From B10-G9 sp963712165 (GTDB lineage: Bacteria > Chloroflexota > Anaerolineae > Anaerolineales > UBA11858), in assembly GCA_963712165.1 (NCBI GenBank), contig CAVQGY010000002.1:682001-746000 (forward strand): 64,000 nt of DNA, given 5' to 3'. Shown here piece after piece: positions 24,586 through 33,027 of this stretch (within the stretch, counting starts at the first letter, position 1; each line of letters begins with the position of its first letter). The position numbers and the translations under genes were made by a program. The notes below the pieces were generated by a model that was given only the letters and a program-made list of their open reading frames with translations, had not been told where the DNA came from and searched no databases.

Positions 24586-25230
24586 TTATCCGCCGTACGG
24601 TCTATCAGTTCCCAGGAGAATTCTGATCCCGGTAGTAATGGTCCCCAGCGCAATACCAAGCAGCAACCCCCTGGCTCCTCCCAGAGCAGGAACCCTGAGG
24701 ATCCATTCCCGGATCATCTGGAGAAAGGGGATCGTGGCTGGGGGAATGGAAAATGATCCCAGCAAAACAAGTAGAACAATGAAAAAGAAAGAGATAGAAA
24801 ACAGATCCATCCGCTTGCGCAAGATACCGGCTGCAGCATAGATGAGGCTGATGGTGGTCACGGCAAGCAGGCTGGTTTCGATTGGCAATTGGATGTTGGT
24901 GAATACCCAGTTCGTGATCTGGAAGTTAGGCCGACCGATCAGGTAGGTTTGGACCATATCAATAATGCCTATCACCAGCGTGACCAGCAAAGAGATCAAC
25001 AGGATCAGGCTGTAGCCCGAATTCTCGCTTTCTTTCCCCATCTTCTTGATATGGACTGAGGCAAGGTTAACGATTCCCACTAACAGGGCAACCGCTGCCA
25101 AAACCAATCCGGTTCTTAGCAGGACGAGGCGGATGTTATCGATTGAGGGGATAAAATAACCTGCCAGAACGATAATTCCCACAACAATCGCAACCGCAGT
25201 GGATAAAGGGGCTTTGATATTGATCTTCAC
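24586..25230 (-). CDS. six-helix membrane protein in the MutL-type ASKHA operon
   Basis: A 214-residue protein with about six membrane segments, starting APLSTAVAIVVGIIVLAGYF and ending in LGGARGLLLGIALGTITTG. It overlaps the upstream gene by four bases and lies two bases before the zinc-ribbon gene, so translation is probably coupled. No family recognised and no catalytic residues seen. Confidence 0.75.
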   Translation of the reverse strand: MKINIKAPLSTAVAIVVGIIVLAGYFIPSIDNIRLVLLRTGLVLAAVALLVGIVNLASVHIKKMGKESENSGYSLILLISLLVTLVIGIIDMVQTYLIGRPNFQITNWVFTNIQLPIETSLLAVTTISLIYAAAGILRKRMDLFSISFFFIVLLVLLGSFSIPPATIPFLQMIREWILRVPALGGARGLLLGIALGTITTGIRILLGTDRPYGG

Positions 25231-26009
25231 ATTGAACCTGCCAGAATATCTTCAATGAAAGTGTTGAACCCGAGCAAATTCAGCACAACACCGCCGATGA
25301 TCACGACGATGATGATCCAGCGAAGGACATCCTGAGCCGTGATACTGGCTTCATGCATCTTCCCGGCCCCCAAGTAGGCTCCGCCAGCGTAGAGTTCTTC
25401 ACCGATGAGGGGATCAGTTGCAGATGCATAGATCACAGCTTGGGCAGGCAATTGAGCAGTTCCAGCGATTGTCGGACTGCTCTGCCTCTCTCCGGCTGTT
25501 GTCAGCCAAATGATCTCGTTCCCAAACCAGCCAGTATGAACATTGGCTGATACATTGTCATCCCTGATAGTGGTCAGAGAGCCGGCTGCGTAGGAAAATG
25601 GTGTGACCCCGATCAGTTCCCCTGAAGGGTACTTTCCTTGATCTGCAAGACTGATAGCCTTGGATGATCCCCGAATGGTGTCCTGGGCAAGAATAGATAA
25701 AAGGGCATTCCCTGTTGATACAACAGGTGGGTCGTCACACGTGGAGGATTTTTCGATCACCTGTTTCAGAATACTTAACCCTGCGAAACCGGCGGCTGAA
25801 TCTGGACCGCTAATACCGCCCCTGCCCAAAGAGATATGGAGCTGTGTGCCGTCTTCAACGCTTACATTGATTTCTTGATCGATCTTATGGTAAGCCGCGA
25901 TGGGGCGTAAATAGCTGGATTTGCGTCCTTTATTGACAATCGAAAAGAAGATCATCAATCCAGCAATAAGAAACACAACAACGATCCCTGTGAAGCCAGT
26001 CGCAGACAC
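25227..26009 (-). CDS. membrane-anchored protein of DUF6754-like type
   Basis: A 260-residue protein with an N-terminal membrane helix (GIVVVFLIAGLMIFFSIV) and a C-terminal one (WIIIVVIIGGVVLNLLGF) flanking a domain rich in small residues (SLGRGGISGPDSAAGFAG, AAGSLTTIRDDNVSANVHTG, ETYAGGAYLG-like EELYAGGAYLG). I believe this corresponds to DUF6754, but I cannot search to confirm. Second gene of the MutL-type ASKHA operon. Function unknown. Confidence 0.7.
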   Translation of the reverse strand: MSATGFTGIVVVFLIAGLMIFFSIVNKGRKSSYLRPIAAYHKIDQEINVSVEDGTQLHISLGRGGISGPDSAAGFAGLSILKQVIEKSSTCDDPPVVSTGNALLSILAQDTIRGSSKAISLADQGKYPSGELIGVTPFSYAAGSLTTIRDDNVSANVHTGWFGNEIIWLTTAGERQSSPTIAGTAQLPAQAVIYASATDPLIGEELYAGGAYLGAGKMHEASITAQDVLRWIIIVVIIGGVVLNLLGFNTFIEDILAGSM

Positions 26010-26013
26010 AGAT

Positions 26014-26280
26014 TTAACCCTCCTGTGAGGTTAATGGCCGGTAATCGCGTAAAGCCTTGATGAAAATTTCAGTTTCAGAAGGATCCTCTAAAATCCTGGC
26101 GAAGTCCTGGGACTTGTCCTGGGAGATAAAGGGAGACAAAATTGGCTGACTGAGGTAAACCAGTTGGGCTCCAAGCAGGTTAACCGGTCCCAGAGCTTCC
26201 AGGAAGGCTGCTGCGAAGGTCTGAAGCCTTAATTTATACAGCGCCTGGATCCATTTTTCTCTGTTTTCTTGAATTTTCAT
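26014..26280 (-). CDS. small protein, first gene of the MutL-type ASKHA operon
   Basis: An 88-residue protein, charged at both ends with a mildly hydrophobic centre (FAAAFLEALGPVNLLGAQLV), perhaps membrane-associated. Only four bases separate it from the next gene. The ATG at 26280 lies 11 bases after the -10 box with no evident ribosome site, so it may be read from an almost leaderless transcript. Family not recognised. Confidence 0.65.
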   Translation of the reverse strand: MKIQENREKWIQALYKLRLQTFAAAFLEALGPVNLLGAQLVYLSQPILSPFISQDKSQDFARILEDPSETEIFIKALRDYRPLTSQEG

Positions 26281-26291
26281 AGCTCAGAATT

Positions 26292-26300
26292 AGTATAGCA
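26292..26300 (-). promoter_or_regulatory. extended -10 promoter of the MutL-type ASKHA operon
   Basis: On the minus strand TGCTATACT (TG at 26299-26300, TATACT at 26292-26297), 11 bases before the first ATG. CTGACA at 26311-26316 is too close for a normal -35. Confidence 0.6.
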
Positions 26301-26450
26301 TAGTTTCATTTGTCAGACGAAAAGGGTGCTGCTGCCGAGTTATGACATAAGATATCCCCCGGGTATTATTTCTCATACTGGTTTTTCAATCTGTGATACA
26401 TTAAGCTAAGGTGTGTATTGATTATTATCGACCTTAATGGAGAGGAAAAT

Positions 26451-27326
26451 ATGCAGCCCGATTTGACTGATTATATCCTGGAGCTGGTACGCCTGGCTGC
26501 CACTGATCTCCCGGAAGATGTGGAAATGACTTTGAAGAATTCCCGGGACCAGGAAGAGGGTGGCTCTGCAGCCCAGGGTGCCCTCAATACGATCCTGGAG
26601 AATGTCACTCTGGCCAGGGAAAGCTCCACGCCCATTTGTCAGGATACAGGGACTCCCATTTTCTATGTCTCCCATCCAGAGGGCTGGAGTACCCGGAAGC
26701 TGTCCAGTCATATTAAGGAAGCGGTGATCCGGGCTACAGAAATGTCCTATTTGCGTCCTAACTCAGTGAATACCCTTACGGGCAAAAACACCGGGGATAA
26801 CAGTGGGGATGAACATTATCCTTCTATCCACTTTGAGGAAATTGATGGGGAAGAGGTGAAAATTGACCTGATCTTGAAGGGCGGCGGATGTGAGAATGTC
26901 AGCACTCAGTACAAACTTCCGGATTCCGGAGTTGGTGCCGGAAGGGACCTGGAAGGTGTACGGAAGGTCGCCCTGGACGCAGTGGCGAAAGCCCAAGGTA
27001 AGGGCTGCGCGCCGGGGGTGCTCGGCATAGCCATCGGTGGTGACAGAGGGTCTTCCTTTGCGGCATCCAAGGAAGCCTTGCGCCGGCAATTGGATGATAC
27101 CAACCCAGACCCCGCGTTGGCTGAGCTCGAAGGTCAAATCACGGGTCAGGCAAATCAACTAGATATTGGTCCAATGGGCTTTCACGGGAAAACCACTGTT
27201 CTAGGAACCAAGATCAAGAATCTTCATCGCCTTCCGGCCAGTTATTTTGTTTCGATTTCTTACATGTGCTGGGCTTACCGTCGAAGGTCCATGATTTACC
27301 AGGACGGGGAAGCCCGCTACCAGTAG
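26451..27326 (+). CDS. class I fumarate hydratase, alpha (N-terminal) subunit
   Basis: Catalyses fumarate to malate with an oxygen-sensitive 4Fe-4S cluster. Three likely cluster cysteines are visible: TPICQDTG, KGGGCENVS and GKGCAPGVLGIAIGGDRG. ATG 26451 with AGAGG upstream is chosen over an upstream TTG (291 residues). The two-subunit enzyme needs a beta subunit, usually encoded next door; here the next gene is an MFS transporter and no beta subunit is seen in the window. A tartrate or other hydro-lyase alpha subunit is an alternative. A terminator follows. Confidence 0.88.
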   Translation: MQPDLTDYILELVRLAATDLPEDVEMTLKNSRDQEEGGSAAQGALNTILENVTLARESSTPICQDTGTPIFYVSHPEGWSTRKLSSHIKEAVIRATEMSYLRPNSVNTLTGKNTGDNSGDEHYPSIHFEEIDGEEVKIDLILKGGGCENVSTQYKLPDSGVGAGRDLEGVRKVALDAVAKAQGKGCAPGVLGIAIGGDRGSSFAASKEALRRQLDDTNPDPALAELEGQITGQANQLDIGPMGFHGKTTVLGTKIKNLHRLPASYFVSISYMCWAYRRRSMIYQDGEARYQ

Positions 27327-27347
27327 GATATCCACGCTCTGAAACTC

Positions 27348-27375
27348 ACGAACGGGCAAATCGCCCGTTCGTTTC
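27348..27375 (+). terminator. terminator after the fumarase alpha gene
   Basis: A 10-bp stem (ACGAACGGGC with GCCCGTTCGT) and a five-base loop, with a weak T-rich tail. Confidence 0.6.
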
Positions 27376-27454
27376 CTGTTAATGAAAAAGACGTATCTCC
27401 CTTAATCTGCCAGGGTTTAAGTCAATAGTTGTTAATCCAATCTGAGGAGATCAT

Positions 27455-28810
27455 ATGAATGTACAGAATCAATCAGGGCAATCCCGCCGTCGCTGGCTCT
27501 GGTATCTATATGATGTGGGAAACTCCGCCTACGCAGCCGTGGTGATCCTGGCCATTTACGCAGCATATTTTAAGGGCCATGTGGTTGGCGGTGCAGAAGG
27601 GTCCCGCTTGTGGGGAGTATCAGTGGGGATTGCCATGCTGGTTGTGGCAGTGATCTCGCCTGTGCTGGGCGTGATAGCGGATCACACTGGACAGAAGAAG
27701 CGCTTTCTTGGTTATTTCACTGTGCTTTCCGTGATCTGTACTGCCCTGCTATATTTTGTTCAGAAGGGCGATATTCTCCTGGGCATGGCCCTGTTTATCC
27801 TGGCTGAGATCGGGTACAGAGGAGGGCAGGTGTTTTATAACTCGCTGCTGCCAGAAGTGGCTGAACAGGAAGAGATTGGACGAGTATCTGGGAATGGTTG
27901 GGCGATTGGGCTTCTGGGCGGCATTGTTTGTTTATTTATTGTGCTTGCCATGGTCACTTTGAATGAAGGCACCTGGATTGTCCGTATCTCCCTGGTGGTC
28001 ACCGCAATCTATTTTGCGGCTTTCGCAACTCCGCTTTTATTGTGGTTCCAAGAAAAAGATGTGGGCAAAAAACTACTTCCAGGGGAAAATATCTTCTCTA
28101 TTGCATTCAAACGGCTGAAGCATACTATCAGTACTGTCCGCGACTATCGCGAGTTCATCAAATATATCATCGCTTTTCTGATCTACAACGATGGCATTCT
28201 AATGGCAATCAATTTTGCAGCTATCTTTGGCGCAGTGATGTTTGGACTCGATCAGCAGCAGATCATCTATTTTATGATCCTGATCCAATTCACCAGCGTG
28301 ATCGGAGCTTATATCTCAGGCTGGATCGCGGATAAATGGAGCGGCAAGGCTTCCCTGGTCATTTTCCTGATAATGATGATCGGATCGATTGTGGGATTGT
28401 TTGTAGTCGAAACTGTTGCGGGATTTTATGTGATTGGTGGAGTTGCAGGACTGGCCCTCTCTTCGGTCCAGGCAGTCAGTAGAGCTATGGTTGGTGCGCT
28501 GGCGCCTCCCGGGAGAAGTGCGGAATTCTACGGCTTTTTCGCGGTGGCTGGAAGAACATCATCCTTTATTGGCCCAACTATCTACGGAGTTGTCGCTGCT
28601 GAAGCCGCCCTTTTCTTTGAAGCCCAGGGCGATCAAGCCTCATTTCTATGGTTCCGGTTGTTGGAGGGAGGGGCGCCTTTTGCTGAACAGCTCGGTCAGC
28701 GAGTTGCCATCATACCGGTGATCATTTTCCTGGTGGCCGGTTTGGTGATGCTGCTAGGCGTAAATGAAAAGCGGGCTAGGCAGCATGCGAGGGCCCAGGT
28801 TACTCACTGA
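27455..28810 (+). CDS. MFS transporter, UMF1 / Atg22-like family
   Basis: A 451-residue protein with about 12 membrane segments. The N-terminal WYLYDVGNSAYAAVVILAIY is the hallmark of the UMF1 (Atg22-like effluxer) branch of the major facilitator superfamily, and GVIADHTGQKKRFL is the usual cytoplasmic loop. Substrates in bacteria are mostly unknown; amino-acid export is suggested for the yeast homologue. TGAGGAGAT lies before the ATG. It converges on kynU with only six bases between stops. Confidence 0.88.
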   Translation: MNVQNQSGQSRRRWLWYLYDVGNSAYAAVVILAIYAAYFKGHVVGGAEGSRLWGVSVGIAMLVVAVISPVLGVIADHTGQKKRFLGYFTVLSVICTALLYFVQKGDILLGMALFILAEIGYRGGQVFYNSLLPEVAEQEEIGRVSGNGWAIGLLGGIVCLFIVLAMVTLNEGTWIVRISLVVTAIYFAAFATPLLLWFQEKDVGKKLLPGENIFSIAFKRLKHTISTVRDYREFIKYIIAFLIYNDGILMAINFAAIFGAVMFGLDQQQIIYFMILIQFTSVIGAYISGWIADKWSGKASLVIFLIMMIGSIVGLFVVETVAGFYVIGGVAGLALSSVQAVSRAMVGALAPPGRSAEFYGFFAVAGRTSSFIGPTIYGVVAAEAALFFEAQGDQASFLWFRLLEGGAPFAEQLGQRVAIIPVIIFLVAGLVMLLGVNEKRARQHARAQVTH

Positions 28811-28816
28811 TCCATA

Positions 28817-30103
28817 TCAAGTCACGGATAGCTGCGTCTTGGAATAATTCAGGAAAATTTCCGTTTCAAGGATCGTTTTTAGGCGAGCCATAGCCCGGTA
28901 GATATCCATGTAGCTGGTGTAGAGGGGAGCTATGCCCAGGCGGATGTTGTTGGGAGCCCTGAAATCAGGGATGACTCGAACAGTTGTATCTTCTGGCAGG
29001 GGATCGATCAGGGCCCGGCAGATCCGGTAAGCTTCAGGATGGCGAATTGAGACATGCGACCCGCGTTTTGAGGCATCCTTGGGAGAACCTAGTTCATAAC
29101 CCAGCGGCAATAAACACTCTTGAAATAGTTTGATCAGATATTCGGTTTGTTGGATACTCTTCTCCCGCAGGCGATCAACACCTGCTTCGAGGAGGATATT
29201 CAGTGCAGGTTCGATACCCGCCAAAGAAAGGATGTGGGGGGTGCTGATCTGGAAGCGTGAGATGTCTTCTGCGGGTGTGAACTCCAGGTTGAACGCGAAG
29301 GGTGATTTATCTGCAAACCAACCCCAGATAGGGGGAAATAGCCTCTTCTGCAAATCCTTGCGGACATATAAGAAGGCAGGGGAACCTGGCCCACCGTTGA
29401 GATATTTATATGTGCAGCCCACGGCCAGGTCAACATCCCATTCGTTTAACCGAAGCGGCACAGCGCCAACAGAATGGCATAGATCCCAGAGAACCAGAGC
29501 GCCTTTTTCATGAGCTAGGGAAGTAACCCGGGAGATATCGTACATAAACGCGCTCTTAAAAGCCACCTGGGTGAGAGCTACCAGGGCAGTATCCTCTGTG
29601 AAGGCTCCAGTGAGGTTCTCGTCCGGTATGGTTATCGTGTCTTTGGAGCGGATCAGTCTCAGCTCATGACCTGCGTTGAGGGTATCAATAATGCCCTGGT
29701 ACACATATAGATCAGTGGGGAAATTGAACTCATCAGATACAAGGGCTTTTTTCCCTTCCTGGTATTTCAGGGCAGCAAAGGCCAGTTTGTAGAGATTCAC
29801 AGACGTAGTGTCACAAACCACTACCTCATCCTCCTCCGCGCCGATCAATTGAGCGATCATTCCTCCCAGTCTGGTTGGCATTTCAAACCAGCTCGCATTC
29901 CAGCCATCTATCAGGTTTTTACCCCATTTGTTATCGATCATGTCCTGGAGATGGGATCTGGTGGTTTTTGGGAGCCGGCCAAGAGAATTGCCATCCAGAT
30001 AGATCAGATCGGGATCGTCAATAACAAAACGGTCCCTGAAATTTGCCAGGGGGTCTTCTCTGTCGAGTTGGAGAGCAATGCTTTCCTGTTCAGATATGGT
30101 CAT
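28817..30103 (-). CDS. kynU: kynureninase
   Basis: PLP enzyme that splits kynurenine to anthranilate and alanine. Visible family marks: IYLDGNSLGRLPKTT, then NASWFEMP, LVLWDLCHSVGAVPLRL, and the PLP-lysine region GCTYKYLNGGPGSPAF; the C-terminus contains RVIPDFRAPNNIRLGIAPLY. Length 428 is typical. No tryptophan dioxygenase or arylformamidase gene lies nearby. The upstream gene (99 bp away, same strand) is a formyltransferase-like protein. Confidence 0.93.
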   Translation of the reverse strand: MTISEQESIALQLDREDPLANFRDRFVIDDPDLIYLDGNSLGRLPKTTRSHLQDMIDNKWGKNLIDGWNASWFEMPTRLGGMIAQLIGAEEDEVVVCDTTSVNLYKLAFAALKYQEGKKALVSDEFNFPTDLYVYQGIIDTLNAGHELRLIRSKDTITIPDENLTGAFTEDTALVALTQVAFKSAFMYDISRVTSLAHEKGALVLWDLCHSVGAVPLRLNEWDVDLAVGCTYKYLNGGPGSPAFLYVRKDLQKRLFPPIWGWFADKSPFAFNLEFTPAEDISRFQISTPHILSLAGIEPALNILLEAGVDRLREKSIQQTEYLIKLFQECLLPLGYELGSPKDASKRGSHVSIRHPEAYRICRALIDPLPEDTTVRVIPDFRAPNNIRLGIAPLYTSYMDIYRAMARLKTILETEIFLNYSKTQLSVT

Positions 30104-30202
30104 GTGAATTGCCTCTATAAGAATATGGATTTCCTATTATCCTTGACTGGATCACGAGATCAGCAGTGAATGTAGTGGAGAATAGCTGATGTGCTTTTAC
30201 TC

Positions 30203-30916
30203 TCACTCAGTAAAATGGGAATACCGGCCTTCTGACAACCGCTGCAACCCTTGTTCCAGCAGGTCATCCGGAATCACTTTTAATGTCTCACCTGCTTCAG
30301 GATCCTGGGGAGTGCGGGGAACTTCGCCGCTGATTATAGCTGACAGGGATTCTGCCATTAATTCACCTGCCAGAATGCCGATCCGGTAGTTCAGGCTTTC
30401 ATAGCTATCGTCCCGATATACGGGCAGCTGCCTGGAGACAATAATATCTCCGGTATCGATCTCAGGGTCCACAAAATGGGCGGTGGCACCTTGCGGCAGG
30501 TCTTTGTAAAGTGCCCAACCAACAGATGCTGAACCGCGCAGTCTGGGAAGCAACCCGGGATGGGAATTGATCGTTCCCATCCTGGGTACCCTTAGAATCG
30601 CGGATTTGATGATGCGGGTGCCGCCCAGGACCAATAGATCAGGTTTAAAGTCCTCCAACAATTCCTGGCAGGCAGGGTCATTATGATTGGACACGCAGTA
30701 AATCGGGATTGTCGTGTTCCTAATAAGCTCAGTTATGCGGGGAGGGATTGGCTGGCCTGCGATGCGGGTCAGGAATTTACCCCTTTCCTCATCACCAACC
30801 GAAGACACTTCCTGGATGATCAGGGTCGGAGAAAAACCATTGTCTAGTAGGATACGCAGCATCTCCCTGCCATAAGGGTGTTCTTCCAGAACAAGGAAGG
30901 CATAGTTAAGTGTCAT
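30203..30916 (-). CDS. formyltransferase-family protein (formyl_trans_N only)
   Basis: The 237-residue protein has the formyltransferase core: DLLVLGGTRIIKSAILRVPR, then INSHPGLLPRLRGSASVGWA and FVDPEIDTGDIIV. The usual N-H-D catalytic triad is represented by the Asn-Ser-His of INSHPG and the Asp of DTGDII. It lacks the C-terminal tRNA-binding domain of methionyl-tRNA formyltransferase, so it probably acts on a small molecule such as an amino sugar or amine. It lies between tyrS and kynU on the same strand. Confidence 0.82.
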   Translation of the reverse strand: MTLNYAFLVLEEHPYGREMLRILLDNGFSPTLIIQEVSSVGDEERGKFLTRIAGQPIPPRITELIRNTTIPIYCVSNHNDPACQELLEDFKPDLLVLGGTRIIKSAILRVPRMGTINSHPGLLPRLRGSASVGWALYKDLPQGATAHFVDPEIDTGDIIVSRQLPVYRDDSYESLNYRIGILAGELMAESLSAIISGEVPRTPQDPEAGETLKVIPDDLLEQGLQRLSEGRYSHFTE

Positions 30917-30951
30917 TGAACGCTCCTCTCTTGGATCTGAATCCCGGTTTC

Positions 30952-32178
30952 CTAGATGATTCGGATAAAGCGTCTTTTTCCGACTTGTAGCACTCCCTTG
31001 CCCGGAAAAACTTGATGGGGGTCGGTCAGCTTGACATCATCCAGCTTAACAGCGTTTTGACTGATCAGGCGTTTGGCCTGGCTGCGGCTTTCCGTCAAGT
31101 TAGTCTCTTCCAGGACATCCAGTACGGTCTGGCCTTCCTTGAGCTGGTACTGGTCGATCTCTTCAGGCTGGCCCTGCTCCTGGAACACGCGCACAAAATC
31201 TGCCTGGGCTTTACCCGCTAGATCTGATCCGTGGTAGATCGAGACGATCTCATATGCCAGGGCCATTTTGGCTTCCTTGGGATGACGTTTGCCGCTGCTA
31301 ATATCATCCTCAAACTGCTTGATCTCCGCCGGTGTCCAGCTGGTGACTAGTCGGCTGAAGATACCCATGGCCTTATCCGGTATGGACATCAGCTTGCCGT
31401 ACATATCACTGGGATCGCCAGTGATAGGGATATGATTGCCCAGCGATTTGCTCATGCGGATCTCACCGTCAGTGCCGGGGAGTATGCCCATTGTGATTCC
31501 GATATTGGGTTTTTTCCCGAGGGCGCCCATCAATTTCCGGGCCGCAGTGACGATATTAAATAACTGGTCAGTTCCGCCAACCTGGACATCTGCATCCAAC
31601 ATATAGGCATCATATCCCTGCATCCAGGCATAGAAGAACTCATGCAGGTAGACAGGCTCGTCATTATTGTAGCGCTTGGCAAAATTATCTCGTGTCAGGA
31701 ATTGCTGCGCAGTGAAGTTGGCGCTGATGCGGATAATCTCTTCAAAGGTCAGTTTCGAGAGCCACTCCGAATTATACAGGATCGAAGTCTGCTCTTTGTC
31801 GAGGATCTTAAAGGCTTGTTCGGCATAGGTCAGGGCATTTTTCTTGACCTGTTCGGGAGTAAGCTGGGGTCGGAGGCAGTCCTTGTCAGAGGGGTCCCCA
31901 ACCAGGGAGGTGAAATCTCCGATCAGGAAAGTCACTTGATGACCGAGCTCCTGGAACTGACCGAGTTTGCGCATGGTGACAGTGTGTCCAAGATGGAGAT
32001 CCGGAGCTGTGGGATCGTAGCCGCAGTAGACTTTCAAGGGGCGGCCTTCCTTCTTGGCTTCGATAAGGCGCTCTTTCAGCTCGCCGGCCATGGCTTGGAA
32101 AACCTGTTTGTCGCCATATTCAGCTCCCTGCATCAGGTATGCCACTTGTTCATCTATGGTCATGTTCTTCTTAGCCAT
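30952..32178 (-). CDS. tyrS: tyrosyl-tRNA synthetase
   Basis: Charges tRNA-Tyr. The class I signature appears as PDLHLGHTVTMRKL (HIGH) and RMSKSLGN (KMSKS); the tyrosine-binding region includes QGYDAYMLDADVQVGGTDQ. A C-terminal S4 RNA-binding domain (about residues 345-405, SRSQAKRLISQNAVKLDD) completes the 408 residues, the TyrZ-like bacterial type. Its upstream region is strongly structured but lacks the T-box consensus. Confidence 0.95.
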   Translation of the reverse strand: MAKKNMTIDEQVAYLMQGAEYGDKQVFQAMAGELKERLIEAKKEGRPLKVYCGYDPTAPDLHLGHTVTMRKLGQFQELGHQVTFLIGDFTSLVGDPSDKDCLRPQLTPEQVKKNALTYAEQAFKILDKEQTSILYNSEWLSKLTFEEIIRISANFTAQQFLTRDNFAKRYNNDEPVYLHEFFYAWMQGYDAYMLDADVQVGGTDQLFNIVTAARKLMGALGKKPNIGITMGILPGTDGEIRMSKSLGNHIPITGDPSDMYGKLMSIPDKAMGIFSRLVTSWTPAEIKQFEDDISSGKRHPKEAKMALAYEIVSIYHGSDLAGKAQADFVRVFQEQGQPEEIDQYQLKEGQTVLDVLEETNLTESRSQAKRLISQNAVKLDDVKLTDPHQVFPGKGVLQVGKRRFIRII

Positions 32179-32214
32179 CGGATTCTCCCTGATTCGTCAT
32201 TCTTCTACATAATA

Positions 32215-32279
32215 ACACGCCCCCGATTCGGGAGGCGTGTATAGGGAAGCACTGACCTGTTTTCAGGATGCAGCGCTTC
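32215..32279 (-). promoter_or_regulatory. structured leader of tyrS (two stem-loops, not a T-box)
   Basis: On the minus strand two hairpins precede tyrS: one at 32246-32279 with nested stems (GAAGC/GCTTC, CTG/CAG, CCTG/CAGG) and one at 32215-32240 with arms ACACGCC(C)CCGA/TCGG(GA)GGCGTGT. No T-box (GGGTGGNACCGCG) is found. Possibly an attenuator or protein-binding site; no T run follows, so a classical terminator is unlikely. Confidence 0.5.
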
Positions 32280-32335
32280 TAGCGGTTGGAATAATAAAGG
32301 CCCTGAACTGAACAGTTGACCAGGAACATGAATCA

Positions 32336-32341
32336 ATTATA
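32336..32341 (-). promoter_or_regulatory. candidate -10 element for tyrS
   Basis: TATAAT on the minus strand, about 160 bases before the tyrS start, upstream of the structured leader. No convincing -35. Confidence 0.35.
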
Positions 32342-32361
32342 ACTTAATTTGTGGGGGGAAA

Positions 32362-32457
32362 TTACCTTCTCCTACTTAAATTACAACGTCAGCAACAACC
32401 GACATTCGGACATCCACCACTTTGGATGGTGGATATCCTCTCTCTGGATATAAATCC
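32362..32457. repeat. 96-bp palindromic repeat, left copy
   Basis: By hand alignment without gaps it differs from the right copy at about 15 of 96 positions. The core GACATCCACCAC...GTGGAT is a hairpin identical in both copies; the first hairpin (AACGTCAGC/ACCGACATT) is imperfect here. Confidence 0.85.
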
Positions 32458-32461
32458 CATC

Positions 32462-32863
32462 TTATTCCAACTCGTCAACCAAAACTCCTTCTTGATGATG
32501 ATCCTTCTGCTTTTTGACGTAATTGATAATCATATGTAAATCCCATCGGCTTATTGTAAATGCGCCATAACCGGATTGCCAACGAAATCCGTCTTTCACC
32601 AAATTATGGTCATTTATAAACTTAGCAGAGACACCCTTGGCTTGCTTGATGAGTGTGGCAATAGGAACAGTGGATCTTAGTTTTACAACAAGGTGAATAT
32701 GATCAGGAACTCCATTGATTGCTAATACTTGGCACCCCAACTTTTGAACTTGGCTAACTATACAGCGATATAACCGGCGCTCGATACCTTTCGTAATTAA
32801 TGGCTCCCGATCTTGAGTTCCCCAAGTTAGATGAAAATAAATGACAAGTTTTCTATTGCTCAC
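32462..32863 (-). CDS. IS200/IS605-type HUH transposase (Y1, REP-associated)
   Basis: A 133-residue single-domain Y1 transposase. The HUH motif is PDHIHLVVKL, the typical WQSGYGAFTIS precedes the last helix, and the catalytic tyrosine is probably in NYVKKQKDHH. The frame is intact from GTG 32863 with GGGGA upstream. Such enzymes move single-stranded DNA at hairpins; stand-alone copies flanked by palindromes are thought to spread REP sequences. It sits between tyrS and ileS. Confidence 0.88.
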   Translation of the reverse strand: MSNRKLVIYFHLTWGTQDREPLITKGIERRLYRCIVSQVQKLGCQVLAINGVPDHIHLVVKLRSTVPIATLIKQAKGVSAKFINDHNLVKDGFRWQSGYGAFTISRWDLHMIINYVKKQKDHHQEGVLVDELE

Positions 32864-33027
32864 AGTTCCCCACTAATACCACTGTAGCATTTCAAAAGAG
32901 GTTATACAAGTCCTATACACGGTAGAAAGGACTAAAGTCCTGAGAAGGGTCTTCGCTCCGGCTCAGACCTGATGTCCCCTGTGGGGACATATTCTCCAAG
33001 ATAATACCGAGTTGATTACTTATTATT

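Noticed and set aside
32180..32460. T-box before tyrS
   Set aside because: The GGTGGNACCGCG consensus, present before ileS, is absent on the relevant strand.
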